This document shows positions 46,921-58,374 of a stretch of 64,000 nucleotides of DNA, in pieces. This DNA is from Allium sativum (taxonomy: Eukaryota; Streptophyta; Magnoliopsida; Asparagales; Amaryllidaceae), in contig CM060911.1 of NCBI GenBank assembly GCA_030737875.1, positions 97,422,599 through 97,486,598 of the forward strand, given 5' to 3'. Both the position numbers and the translations under genes were made by a program. The notes beneath the pieces are model-generated. The model was not told the origin of the DNA, ran no database searches, and saw only the letters and a list, made by a program, of their open reading frames with translations. How positions within the stretch are numbered: position 1 is the stretch's first letter; the number at the start of each line of letters is the position of its first letter.

Positions 46921-47689
46921 CATGTATATTATTCAAAATTTCGGCAGCATAACGGCAGGGTAGTTAAAACTGGCACCGTCCCGAGTATGGCTCCTCGCTC
47001 TACCTTAAAACCTCGCGGTTTTTGACAATGGGGATTTCATACATCTAGTTCGCACGCAGGCGAGTATGATTTTCTTTTCCACAATTATTTCAAATTTGTT
47101 TCAATCACCAATGGGTATTTTTCAACCATAACCAAACAATATCAACCACAAACAATCCTATCAACCATTCGCATTATTCACCAAAATTTTCACACCAATT
47201 CACAAACAATAAATATCGTGTATGATTTGTGGACGAGGGGAGTGTGTATATATATATATATATTCATATATAAATATATTTTATTTCCATTCCAACACAC
47301 ATATCATTTAAACAATGCATGTATAATTCATACCTCGCTCATATAAATTATACCATGCGTGTACATGAGGTATACTACACGTATATAATTTATATTTTTC
47401 TTATATAATTTATACATCACATTTTAATTCACAATTCAGTTTAGAAATCTCACATTGGTTTTTGAGGTGTTAAAAATCGTAGCTAGCTCAGAAAAATCCG
47501 CGATCTCTTCTAGATTGTAGAGAGCGTCCTTGCGGTCACGATGTTTCCTGTTTCATCGAATTTCGTTAACACCCCACAAAGATATGATTTTTCAAAGTTT
47601 GCAACACTTAAAGTGTTATTATCAGTTCAATTATAATAAAGCCGATAACTTTCACGATTGTTCAAAACTAGGTTTTCAGTTTTCGTGAA

Positions 47690-48020
47690 AACCGAGGCTC
47701 GATACGACGATCGGAGGGCACAGCGTGGAAGAGCGTCGAGAGGGCTTCAGGCACGTGGGTGAGGCATCCAACTCGGTGGGGCCCAGTGCTCGTGGCGGCG
47801 GCGGAAAGTTCAGATGTTTGAGGGGCTCGTGCTCGATGATGGCGAAGAGAGGGAGGGCGAGGATTGGTTGGATTTGAAGAGGGAAGGGAGGGCTTTCGAG
47901 GTAGGGCGGCGCGGGTTCTGGTGTGGCCTGTGGCGGCGGCGATTTGGTCGGGAAGGAGGGAGTACGGTGGCCGTCGGGTTCGAGGGTTTAGGCGGGGGGG
48001 GGGGGGGGGGGGTTAATTTT
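47690..48020 (-). other. GC-rich island in LTR D
   Basis: GC-rich with GGCGGCGGCG and poly-G (about 47994-48013). On the element strand it contains GCCGCCGCC and 'aaaccctcg'. It sits at the same place as the islands of A and C but with different sequence. The 75-residue plus-strand frame (47814-48041) is antisense to the LTR and not supported as a gene. Confidence 0.45.
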
Positions 48021-49986
48021 ATTTTTATTTTAAAATTATGAAGGAGAAATTTGATTGGCCGATGGTTTTATTAAATTTTAAAATAGTGTTTCTCCACACG
48101 GGCATCAATTCAAACCCAACGACTGTCGCCCCTAGCTAAATACCCCCATCCCGGACATAATGGGATATGTTTCGTAGGACAATTCGATTGTTACAGTCAG
48201 TTATTCCTCAAATTAAAATATAAAACATTCAATATTCGATTTGAACGTACATTTCAATTTGCCAGGGCCACAAACTGATTCGAAAAATTCTAGAAAAAAA
48301 GATCTAGCTATGTTTTGACGCTACGGTCCCAACAAAACGGGTGTCATCGAATTCTGAGACCGTTTGAAAAATGTCCATTTTTTGGCCGATCCAATTTAAC
48401 AGAAATTAACCAAACACGTTTTCTTTTGCCACGCTCACATACTGGCTTCAAAAATGATGAAATTTGAAACCTAGCAATAATTTGACATCCCGGATCCAAC
48501 TAAAGTGGTTTCTTCGAATTCCGAGGTCGTTTGCAAAATATCTGTAACAACCCGGGATTTTAGGACTAAAATAAAATATTATTTTTGATTAATTTAATGA
48601 GTTTTGGACATTTAAAAACAGTTTATTTAAAAAAAAAGTTAAACATGGGTAATACATCAAGACGCTTGACTAATGAATTCAACACAACAAAACGGATATG
48701 CATTCAAGTTTAACATGGATTTTGTGGATCGTTCGAATTATATGTTTGTTGCTATCAAATAAAAAAAAAAATAATGATTGAAGTGGAAGAAAAAAAATAA
48801 GAGGAAGGGAGCAACGTGGGTAGATTTTAGGAAGGAAGCGACATCTGTTTCTTTGAGGTCTAATTAACATACAAGTGTTCATTTCTATATATGTTTAATT
48901 AGATAGGTGCTTAATTAATTTCTATTAATTCGCATTTAATAATTTTCTTCTTTTATATGATGATAAAAGGAATCCATCAATTTGTGGAATACAAGGAAAA
49001 TACGAACCATATTTACAAACAATTGTTGTTCCCCTTTTGTGTGTTTCTAGCATGAAATTAAAGATTCGGGCCCACGGATGATCAAATTTTCTAAAACGAA
49101 AAATGGTGTTCTACTTAGAATACCATCTAGTAATTTAGGCAAGATTCGCCTGAATTCCGACGTCATTCCATCTTGTAATCATTTATTAAATGTCAAATTA
49201 AATGACACGCACAAAACGAACTTATCTATTTTTCTACAAAATTAATTCTCTTGCTACATCCAGCTAGACGCATCTCAAAATAAAGGACAAAGGGCGTAAT
49301 CCTATATATGATTTTTTTAGTAACTATGTTAATTAAATACGAAAAAGGGTAATAAAAAGGGAATTTAATATAACCTAATTTGGAAAGTTAGTAATATTTT
49401 GGATGGTCGGAAAAGAATAGATTTTCATATTACAATTTTTATTAAAACGCAATGGATGTCATTACAAGGATAATGTTAAAAGAAGAAAGATTAATACAAA
49501 ATAGAGATGTTAATGTATTTTGTACTACCTAACAAAAAAGAAAGAAAACAGAAAAGGTGTTTTCTTATTATGAATCGCGGAAGGAATTATTCTATAATAA
49601 ATATGGATATAGATTTTAGAAGTATTTCCATAGCCAACCCAGTAGAATATGACTAGCTCCCTAAAGAAAAGATTTATAATAGTAGCAAGGATTAAAGAAT
49701 AACAATTAAGATAAAGGTAAAAAGGAAAAATGGCACTAATCAAGTTAAATACCTCGTAGACTGAAAAAGAAAAATCCTGAATGGTAAAAGATATAAAAGA
49801 CAAATAAAGGAAAGAATTAATGTTTTTCTTTAAGACACATTCCATTTACTCTCTCTTCTCTCATTCCAGTTATTCTTGTTTTCTCATTCCATTATTTTTT
49901 CAAATACACATTATCTGTATTCCACTTAGAATAGCAACATGTAGGTTTAAATAACCTAGGGGTCTAAAAAAAAAATTACCTACTTC

Positions 49987-49993
49987 TATATAA
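49987..49993 (+). promoter_or_regulatory. TATA box of LTR E
   Basis: TATATAA followed by CCCCAACCCTAAC. A start site near 50020 would give a leader of about 40 nt before the ATG at 50062. Confidence 0.5.
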
Positions 49994-50061
49994 TATCATA
50001 TTCCCCAACCCTAACATATTCTCTAAACGTAAAGCTACGCTCTTTCTACTTCCTCTCAACA

Positions 50062-50280
50062 ATGGCTGCTCTCTTCCCCATCAAAAACATGTTAAAATCC
50101 AAATCTCTCCAAATCCTAACAAATTATATGTCAACACGAAGGTATCGACGATACGAAGCTACTGGTGTCATCGGTTTCGTCAAACAACGCCCGGATTTGT
50201 CAAAATTTCCGATCAAAAGTTCAGATTTTCGGGTTTTAAAAGCTCAAAAAAAGACCGCCCATTTAAACCCATTAAGGTGA
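50062..50280 (+). CDS. Possible 72-codon first-exon-like reading frame in LTR E
   Basis: Starts ATGGCTGCT in a strong plant context (CAACAATGGC) about 70 bp after a TATA box. It encodes a Ser/Lys/Arg-rich peptide with few acidic residues in the first 35 positions (MAALFPIKNMLKSKSLQ), a composition like a mitochondrial or plastid targeting peptide. Near its end AAG/GTGAGA makes a consensus 5' splice site. No family is recognised. It could be a captured host first exon, a leader peptide of the element, or chance. Its position equals that of the GC islands in A, C and D, just after the promoter. Confidence 0.3.
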   Translation: MAALFPIKNMLKSKSLQILTNYMSTRRYRRYEATGVIGFVKQRPDLSKFPIKSSDFRVLKAQKKTAHLNPLR

Positions 50281-50439
50281 GAACTCCTTTCACTCAAATT
50301 GTTTTACAGTTAAATTTATATTACAATATAAACGGTGCTTAGCAGCATCCGACACTATTGATTGTACAAAACCATGATGGTTTGTTGGGATTGTGATTTG
50401 CTTTGTTATTGTGTGATATTTTGTACATGAAAATTATTT

Positions 50440-50990
50440 ATATAAAATATATATATAAATTATCGTGAAATAAAAACTTCATTTTGTTATATAAAAAGTT
50501 AGCATAACAAAAACTTCATTTTTGTTATATGAAATGTAACATGATCAAAAACTTCATTTTTTTATTGTATAAAAATGTTAACATAGAAAAGATTCATTTT
50601 TATTGCGTAAAAATGTTAACATAGGAAAACTCCATTTTCTACATTTTAATGCATAGGATGAATCAATTAAAAGATTAAATGTTGACCAAAATGTCCCTTT
50701 AACATATTAGTTTAGAATAAGATAATTATATGTTAATCATATATCTACTTAACCAAAATGTCACCTTACCATATTAGTTTAGAATAAAAGAATTATTTGT
50801 TAACATATGTTTTATTGGAACAAATGTCATTTGTATCTTGACAATGTAGAATGAAAGAATTATTTGTTAATGAAATTGTCATCTTTGACAAAATAGAATG
50901 GTTGATTTATAACCATCATTTATGTTAGAATTGTCATATCTGAATAAAACCATCACTTATGTTAGAATTGTCATTTAGTTATGGCTTGTT
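50440..50990. repeat. Short hairpin array in LTR E
   Basis: Units of about 45-70 nt. The best hairpin, at 50504-50528, has arms ATAACAAAAA and TTTTTGTTAT. Later units repeat 'catattagtttagaataa...' with 'aaatgtca'. Same style as in A, C and D. Confidence 0.55.
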
Positions 50991-52404
50991 ATGTCAAATA
51001 GAATGTGAGAACTCTTTTCTCACTCATTCTTTATTTCAGTAATTATTTATTTATTTTTTTATAAATAAATATTTTTAAATGCTTGAGATGATTGTTTGTG
51101 GTTTAATTTCATATTATACATGAATGGTTGTGGATTGATGTTGTTAATTGGTGTTATGAATTAATGTGATGTTTTGAAAATTTGAAACCATGAAACTGGA
51201 TAATTAATGTCGAGTGTTATTTATGTTAAATTATATATGTTACACTTCCGTACATAAGTGACCTGACTTATGTATGTTGATTGGGTTAATATTTGCACAC
51301 AATTTCCCAAGTGCACAATTAAATGTGTTGTTATTTGGTTGTTTTATTGTTAAAGATAATTGTGTGATGGTTGATATGTCAAATTTAATGTATGCTGTTT
51401 GAAAGTCATTTACATAAATTAATGAATGTTATCGAATGTAAGGTGAATTGAGCAATGTAGGAAGATGTTGTAAATGCAATATTTGAAGTATCATTTATGT
51501 TATTATGTGGGTCTCATTCCAAATAAGAGAATTTGAACATTTTCAAAAGGTTATCTCGTTAAAAGAATTTATTGTGGTTTTAAATGTCGTTTAATGTCAT
51601 TTAATTAATACAAAGCCGTTTAGATAGTTTCACGTTATTTTTGGCGAAAATGGTCAATACCATTTATTTCATTCATTAAATATAAATGATTTAAGTTTTG
51701 AAATTTGAAAATTTTCAATTTTACGTTTATTTTAATATAATTAAAATGAATAGATTCTGCTTGACCCGAGGTTAGATTGAGTTGTGGTATAAGACTGCCC
51801 GGACCCGCCCGGCATATCCAGCCACCACAACAATATATATCTAATGTGAGAGGTTAATGCAGTATTAAATAATTAATTAATATTAAAGTTTGAAATTCAA
51901 AACTATATAATTTTGAAAATATAATAATTAATACAGAACTAATTAATTAATTAATATAGGAGATTTTGAAATCCCAAGTAACATTTTGGGAAACGTAATA
52001 TTTAACGCAGAATTTATTAATTTGTTAATATGGAGATTTGAAATTCAAAATATGTATTTTTGAAAAGTTAATATTTCTTTTAATATTATAAACATAAATG
52101 CATCATTAATGAATGATTAATTCTGAAAGTTGAATTTCAAAAGTGAACGCTGTGAAACATTAATATTATATCAATATAATATTAAAGGAAGTTGAAAAGT
52201 CAAAACTTGTTTATTATTTAAATCTAAGTTTGCAATTATCATTAATAATTTTAATTTATACTAAATAGGAAACGTTTTGAATGAAAATTAATTAAATAAT
52301 ATTAATATATTATTTATTATTATTCAATGGCTTGAATAGAACGTTTCACGTAGCGTCCGTTCGTGAATTTCAACCGTTGACTTTGAATGAACGTAAGGTT
52401 AGGA
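50991..52404. other. LTR E, middle part without genes
   Basis: AT-rich sequence with no coding signal. A phrase near 52340-52395 (GCGTCCGTTCGTGAATTTCAACCG-like) is related to the G and B block containing GTTCGTGAATTTCGACC, supporting membership of E in the same superfamily of LTRs. Confidence 0.4.
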
Positions 52405-52550
52405 ATAAAAGATTATTATTTTTTATTTAGAATCAACGCTAATGTTAATTAATAAAAGATTATTTCTTTTATGCAACTATGAATGCTAATGTTAACAAAT
52501 AAAAGATTATTTCTTTTATAAAACAAGGAATGCTAATACTAAAAAAGAAA
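52405..52550. repeat. Tandem ATAAAAGA/TCTTTTAT hairpin units
   Basis: Three units of about 46 bp with arms ATAAAAGA and TCTTTTAT followed by 'gaatgctaatgttaa'. Related phrases (GTTAATGAACGTTAATG...CTTCTTTTCTATGAG) continue directly after B at 63804, so B inserted into this array. Confidence 0.65.
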
Positions 52551-52587
52551 AAAAATATAAAAAGAAAAAAAATACTTCTCTACATGG

Positions 52588-52592
52588 GTTAA
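52588..52592. repeat. Target-site duplication of element B, left
   Basis: GTTAA, repeated at 63804-63808. Confidence 0.85.
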
Positions 52593-52756
52593 TGTAAAGA
52601 CCCGCAACCTCCCCGTAAGGGAAAGCGTCGGATAGTTCGAGAACAAACCACAGCAGAACGCATACAGAAGAACATTTCATTGTATATTACAACAATGCAT
52701 CAGATTACAAGAATATACAGAGTATAAATCAATATTACACAGAAATATCAGAGATT
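52593..52756 (-). repeat. Inverted LTR end at the left border of element B
   Basis: Reverse complement of 58077-58240. It meets internal sequence at 52754-52756 through a shared ATT, a 3-bp microhomology (LTR continues ATTTAA, internal ATTGGG). Confidence 0.9.
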
Positions 52757-53713
52757 GGGTTAGTAAAATCCAATGGGAATGACTCGTTAGAGATGAGATC
52801 AGTAGTATCCTAGAACGAGTGTGAAGAGTATATTTTTCAAATGAAAACATTCTTTGTTTTGAAAATCTAAATCAACTATTCGTATTTGATTATTTGTTTA
52901 TATTGATTTTGGACAATTCAGTATATAAAGAATTTGCATATACGCCTTGCAAACGTATATTCAAAGTTTTAATATATTGGATAGATATAGCATCACACTC
53001 TAGTCGCCCGGAGATGATTCTACTAATGACTATATAGCATCAGTAGTGTGTGTTCGAGTTTCGAAGGTATGATTTTCTATATATTTCCTATTGACTGGTG
53101 TGAGAACCAAAATTAGATAGGGCCTATTGTTGTGATTTGGCATCAAAACAAGATTTTCAGTATATGTATCAAAATTATGAATTTGAAACGTTAAATTCAC
53201 TAATTGATTGATGTTTGTGTTGTTTGTTCATTTGTTTTCTAATTTTGAACCATTATGCCTATTTGAACCAAATATTGGATTATATTGAAAATTGGTTGCA
53301 TTTGCTTGCATATACATATATATCTTTGAACAGGTCATAGCAAGGAGGCTAGAGCAGAGAATAAAATTTGTTTGCCCGACAAATAGGTACATGTTTACTA
53401 CATAATTTCCTGTTTTGTTTGGGTGATGATGATTTTGTGAGCCTATTGGCTAGCCGCTTGGCTTTTTCTTTTTTCTTTTTGAGATCTGAAGGACCGGGGA
53501 AGCTATTTGAAATTCCCCGATGCTCCCATTGCAGGGGAGGTTATGGCGAAATTTTTCGAAAATTTAGGGTGTTAGCCAAATTTTTGAAATTTTAGAAATT
53601 CTCAGAAACTGAAAAGTTGGAGAACGGAAGCCTGACCGATCGTAGAGCTGAATAATCAAACCACTTTCGACTTTGTTCCTTTTCGGGGACGAAAAGTTTT
53701 AAGTGGGGGAGAT
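52754..53713 (+). other. Partial internal region, element B first copy
   Basis: Matches 58316-59276 and lacks the first 75 bp of the internal region, including the PBS. It ends with the PPT (AAGTGGGGGAGAT) before the LTR. No gene. Confidence 0.85.
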
Positions 53714-53959
53714 TGTAACAACCCGTAAAATCTGGGCCAGTTTAAAATTTTTATTTTTGGCAATTTTAGCGAATTTTGGTTATTTAAAATGGATTATTTT
53801 AAATAATAATCGACGAGAAATTTATTTTGAATATAATTCGAACGTTTATATTATATACGTCGTCGTTAGAATATAAATATTTATTTATATTTATAAAAGG
53901 AATTGAAAATGGCGCGGTAGTTCGAAAATTCGATTTCTAATTTCAAATGAATATACAGA

Positions 53960-54420
53960 ATTCAATATAAGTCAGAATTGAACGAAACAAGAAATATTTG
54001 AATCTGTATAACTATATCTTTGTAACGAAGTTAACAAACTGAGATTTCATCTTAGAAATGATAAGATATGTCCAGTTGAAAATTAGAAATAGTCGCTGTG
54101 GAATTTATATATATTTTTATATATATAAGGCCCTTAAAAATAGCAATTTTGCAAACGACCTCGGATTTCGACGAAACCACTTTTGTTGGGTCCGTGATGT
54201 TAAGTTATTGCTAGATTCCAAATTTCATAATTTTTCAAATCAATATGTGAGCGTGGCAAAGGAAAACGCGTTTGACCAGTTTCAGTTAATTTTAATCGAC
54301 TGGAAAATGGTCATTTTTCCAACGGTCTCAGAATTCAACGAAACTAGTTTTGTTAGGACCGTATCGTCAATACGAAGCTAGAAAATATTTTTCTGGAATT
54401 TTTCTAGTTAGTATGTGACC
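53960..54420 (+). repeat. U3 repeat block, element B
   Basis: Degenerate repeats with the core (C/T)TC(G/A)GA(A/T)TT(C/T)(G/A)ACGAAAC near 54158 and 54325 (about 165 bp apart) and a weaker one near 53963. The intervening GTGAGCGTGGCAAAGGAAAA is shared with A, C and D. The 107-codon frame at 54058-54381 reflects this conserved DNA and has no domain. Confidence 0.6.
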
Positions 54421-54446
54421 CCGGTAATTTGAAATGTACGTTTAAA

Positions 54447-55003
54447 ATTGAATATATAACGATTTCGAAATGAATTGAATATATAACGATTTCGAAATGA
54501 ATTGAATATATAACGATTTCGAAATGAATTGAATATATAACGATTTCGAAATGAATTGAATATATAACGATTTCGAAATGAATTGAATATATAACGATTT
54601 CGAAATGAATTAAATATATAACGATTTCGAAATGAATTGAATATATAAACGATTTCGAAATGAATTGAATTGAAAACGATTTCGAAATAAATTGAATTGA
54701 AAACGATTTCGAAATGAATTGAATATATAACGATTTCGAAATGAATTGAATATATAACGATTTCGAAATGAATTGAATATATAACGATTTCGAAATGAAT
54801 TGAATATATAACGATTTCGAAATGAATTGAATATATAACGATTTCGAAATGAATTGAATATATAACGATTTCGAAATGAATTGAATATATAACGATTTCG
54901 AAATGAATTGAATATATAACGATTTCGAAATGAAATGAATTGAAAACGATTTCGAAATGAATTGAATGGAAAACGATTTCGAAATGAATTGAATTGAAAA
55001 CGA
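54447..55003. repeat. 27-bp minisatellite, first copy
   Basis: About 20 units 'gaatatataacgatttcgaa'+'atgaatt', some with 'tgaaaacg' in place of 'atataacg'. Each unit contains the perfect palindrome ATTTCGAAAT. Because 27 is a multiple of three, a 201-codon minus-strand frame stays open. LTR G has no comparable array at the corresponding position (about 4200-4400). Confidence 0.95.
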
Positions 55004-55897
55004 ATTCAAATTGAATTGAAAGCGAATTGAAATGGATTCAAATTGAATTGAAATTGGAATTGAATAGAAATGAATTTTAAAACGAATTTATAAAGAAGAA
55101 TTCAATTTTGATTTGAATTGAAAAGGAAGTTGAAATTTCTTTTGAAACGAATTCATTATATAATTCGGTTTAAATAGAAATCGACGAAATATATATTATA
55201 TATATTATATATATAATATAATGGCCTGAATAGAACGCGCTGCGCCGCGGCAGTTCGTGAATTTCGACCATTTATTTCAAACGGGCATTACGGGAGATCC
55301 GACCGTCGGATTCTCCTAAAACCGGAACCGTTGGGTTCGTATCGAAAAGAGCTTTCTAATGAATATTAGAAATTTGAAATCTAACGGTTGGATTTGGAGA
55401 TACGTCCAAATCAAATTCGAAAAAGGTCGCTGTAAGTGCAGTTCGATGGCCATTGATGGAAATCGACTGTACGGGCCTTGATAAAATTATTAAAAATAGT
55501 AATAATTTGTGTAAAATCATAAGAAATGATTTAGAAAGAATTGGGATGAAAAACTCCATATTTGAAAAGATAAAAATAGATTTTTATCGAAATGAACTAG
55601 TTTTGAACTAGAATTATAATTCTATTTATTTTTAAATAAATAAATTGAATTTGAAAAGGGTTTTGAAAATAACCAGAATATCCAATGATTGCATTGGAGT
55701 GGATTTGAATCGAAATTGTCCTCGGAATATTTCGATGTTGGAATTCGTGATTATACAGGTGTTGTTATGGAAATTTGAAAGATATATATTTATATCGTTA
55801 TTTCCAATACGACATTTGTTAGTCGTAGAATTCGATATTGAATATAAGCCGATATATTTTCTATTCAGAGCCTTGTATTGAATATCGAATGTGATTT

Positions 55898-56148
55898 GGG
55901 TTTGTCGTGAATGGTGTCTTTACTAACACTATTCTTGAACCCAGTTGAGAAAAGATTAAATCTTTTTATTTAGATTTAATGAAGTGTACCAATTAAATAA
56001 CATTTAATTGGAATTGAATCGATATTGATTTTTGGGTTTATCGTGAACAGTGTTTTAAATAACACTCGTTCTTTAACCCGATGATTAATGAATGTGATTT
56101 TGGGTTTATCGTGAACCGTGTTTTTAAATGACACTGATTCTTTAACCC
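55898..56148 (+). repeat. Three GGGTT...AACCC hairpin modules, first LTR of B
   Basis: Modules at 55898-55942, 56034-56079 and 56102-56148. Outer helix GGGTT/AACCC in all three. Middle helix GAAC/GTTC in module 2 but GAAT/ATTC in module 1, a compensated change. Inner helix AGTGTT/AACACT is best in module 2. Confidence 0.7.
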
Positions 56149-57002
56149 AGTCAAAGATTAAAACTAAGTGGAGTTTTAATGAATCTTTAATTAGATTGAA
56201 TTGATCGAAAATAGAGTATCACCAGCTTTGCTCCAGGCGATAGTTAAATCTTTAATTAGATTTGAACGTGAAATGGTAATTGAATTTACCGATAACACTG
56301 TGGTGTTAGATATGAAGTATTACCAGTTTTACTTCATGGGATGAATAGGTTGGGATTGGGGAATTAAAACAAATGATTACTTCGATAAGTTTCTTAATCC
56401 CGACTAGTTGAATCGAAATTCAAAGGATGATAAAAGAATAAATTCAGGAAATTACCTTGGATAAAATTAATGGGAACCTTTCCCTATGAATGTGAAAATT
56501 AGAAACTAACTGTCGGTTAGCTAAGCAGAATGGTTTTCTGAATATTGATCTGATGTTGGTTTCGGCCTTCGGGGTTAATGTTTGGGGAATTATTCTCTTG
56601 ATTAATTTACGGTTAGTGACTGATGAATTGGAATGAGGCGTATGTTGTGTTTGTGTAACACTTATTTAAAATATACGCGAGTTATTCGGAAAGTCCGGGT
56701 TTATCCCATTCTGAATAACTGATACGACGATAAGTCGAAGATGAAGACGATGGTCGAAGACCGGAGGTCTTCACGTCGTTTGGGTAATTACTGATGATCT
56801 TGATTGGGTTGTACACCCAAGAAGATGGAAACAGTTAGTGATCGTCCAGACGTACTTGGAGATCGATGGATATGCGGGGTACTAGGTGCCTCCGGTTTCG
56901 TTCAGACCTGGAACGGACTTGTAAATGGATGGTGTGTCTGACATTGTATTCCTTTATATTGTATTTGTTGATCTCTGCTAAATATATATCTGTTTGGCGG
57001 CG

Positions 57003-57054
57003 GAGAATTTATTCTCTTGCTTAACGCCCTTCTCTGAGACATATGAGCTCAGAG
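57003..57054 (+). other. GAGAAT/ATTCTC inverted repeat and CTCTGAG hairpin, first LTR of B
   Basis: GAGAATTTATTCTC at 57003-57016 and CTCTGAG/CTCAGAG at 57032-57054. Same pair as in G and A, here in plus orientation. Confidence 0.6.
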
Positions 57055-57648
57055 GTTATATATTGGCAGAAATCAGTGGTACGATATGGATTGACAGTGT
57101 GGCATACTGAGATGCAGTGATCCAAACTTTTGTTGAAAAGCAAAGGTTGGTGGTTGATGATCAAAGCGCAGCTGATATAGCATGGCTTTGTGTATAGCGT
57201 TGATCCGCGAGCCTCACAGCCCGGGATGGTGGTAAACTGATGGTTTGATCAGTATACATTTTTTTTAGTGTAGTGGATTCGGTCGACCGATATTGAGCTT
57301 CGTGCTCGGAGGGATAGAGTAAGCGGTGTTTTCTCTTGCTGGGACGTAAGCCGCGGTGATACTTGAGTCCCCAAAAGTGCGGATGTGCATAGCGGTGTTT
57401 TCTCTCGCTGAGACGTAAGCCGCGGTGATTTGTACTACGCGAGCGATCTTTCGAATCAGGAGCCACCATGATGGAAATCCAATTTCCGATACGTGTATTT
57501 CGGCTTTATTTGTAGAGCCTAGTATGGCGACATAGTGGGATGGGGCACTCATGTCGTCTATGATTTATATTTATGATTGAAGTTGTTTTGACACTATACA
57601 CTTATTATAGTATCAAATGATTTGTTTTAAACGTATCAAGCATGTTTG

Positions 57649-57718
57649 GCTGTTATAAGGGAAAACCCTATCCTCGGCTGCGTTGCATTGTGTGATGGGA
57701 CCTGGGTCTTATAACAGC
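57649..57718 (+). other. Conserved leader hairpin, first LTR of B
   Basis: Arms GCTGTTATAAG and CTTATAACAGC. Reading the strand equivalent to A's plus strand, the third and fourth arm pairs and the inner helix (ACCC/GGGT in place of ACTC/GAGT) differ from A, each change compensated on the other arm. It lies about 520-590 nt from the U5 end, as in A and G. Confidence 0.75.
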
Positions 57719-58242
57719 TTCATTTTTCTTTATTTAGCATTGCGCTGCTGGTTTTATGCACTGGTATTTTTGGGAGGAAACCCATTCTGTGTTATACGGC
57801 GTGGTCCCTTGATTTACCTAGCTTTAAAAATAAAGATTAATAACTGTTTTAGTTCTCACACCAGTCACATGACTGACCTGGAGTTTATTGTTTTAACCTA
57901 AACTCTGGGTGCCCTTATTTTCGACACGGGCAGCTAGTAGTTTTGGTTTTGCAGATTTATATTCACAGGATCCTGGTTTACAGCTGGAACGATATCCGGA
58001 AAGCTTTGTATCCGTATATCTCATTCTAGTTGTGTATTGTATTATTTTCCGCTGCTATGTATTTAAATGTAATTTAAATCTCTGATATTTCTGTGTAATA
58101 TTGATTTATACTCTGTATATTCTTGTAATCTGATGCATTGTTGTAATATACAATGAAATGTTCTTCTGTATGCGTTCTGCTGTGGTTTGTTCTCGAACTA
58201 TCCGACGCTTTCCCTTACGGGGAGGTTGCGGGTCTTTACATG

Positions 58243-58259
58243 TGGTATCAGAGCTTTGG
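58243..58259 (+). promoter_or_regulatory. Primer-binding site, element B
   Basis: TGGTATCAGAGCTTTGG two bases after the LTR end, initiator-tRNA-Met type. Confidence 0.92.
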
Positions 58260-58355
58260 TTTACAAAGCTCAGAGAACAAGGCACATTAGAACCATACGA
58301 AAGAATTCATCAGATATTGGGTTAGTAAAATCCAATGGGAATGACTCGTTAGAGA

Positions 58356-58374
58356 TGAGATCAGTAGTATCCTA
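58356..58374 (+). other. CAGTAGT-loop hairpin near the PBS, element B
   Basis: TGAGAT/ATCCTA around CAGTAGT, five of six positions paired if a G-T wobble is allowed. It is homologous to the two hairpins of A (flanking CTCGTTAGA and CCTAGAACGAG are shared). A second copy lies in the partial internal region at 52794-52812. Confidence 0.5.

Larger units (their letters stand above)
43566..48542 (-). mobile_element. LTR D (sister of element A LTR), solo or 3' LTR, right end displaced by LTR E
   Basis: Starts TGTGACGATCTC, comparable to A's TGAGACGACCCG, and is collinear with the A LTR: GGCACCCC motif near 44000, leader hairpin 44200-44271, CTC(A)GAG hairpin 44919-44942, CCGTTGG blocks (45530-45900), hairpin array (46330-46920), GC island (47690-48020) and U3 block (48240-48540). 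Similarity stops at TTGCAAAATATC (48542), where a TGTAACAACCCGGG terminus begins. No PBS precedes the left end. Compared with A, D lacks the last 380 bp, expected on the far side of LTR E and thus outside the window. The candidate left target duplication is 43561-43565 (CCGTA). Confidence 0.75.
48543..52592 (+). mobile_element. LTR E, left part (interrupted by element B)
   Basis: Begins TGTAACAACCCGGGATT, comparable to the U3 start of B (TGTAACAACCCGTAAAA), exactly where homology of D to A stops, so E is read as a plus-strand insertion into D. It contains a TATA box (49987-49993), 'caaccctaa', a 72-codon frame with a good start context, a hairpin array (50440-50990), GCCCGGACCCGCCCGGC near 51805 and tandem AAAAGATTATTTCTTTT units (52405-52550). 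It is cut at 52592 by B and resumes at 63809. Its right terminus is not in the window, so the assignment rests on the left terminus and architecture. Confidence 0.55.
53714..58240 (+). repeat. Element B, first full LTR
   Basis: 4,527 bp, TGTAACAACCCG...GGGTCTTTACA. Order: U3 repeat block (53960-54420), 27-bp palindromic minisatellite (54447-55003), AT tract, CCGTTGG block (55240-55480), GGGTT...AACCC hairpins (55898-56148), CTCTGAG hairpin (57032-57054), leader hairpin (57649-57718) and GGGTGCCC/GGGCAGC motif (57907-57935). No supported coding sequence. Confidence 0.9.

Noticed and set aside
54404..55009. 201-residue minus-strand reading frame with SIQFISK-like repeats (and its copy at 59967-60572)
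   Set aside because: It is the translation of a 27-bp minisatellite; a period divisible by three keeps frames open. No domain, no promoter.
57161..57552. Two overlapping frames of 102 and 95 residues in the B leader (copies at 62724-63115)
   Set aside because: Antisense to the element, overlap each other, lie in conserved leader DNA, no domain.
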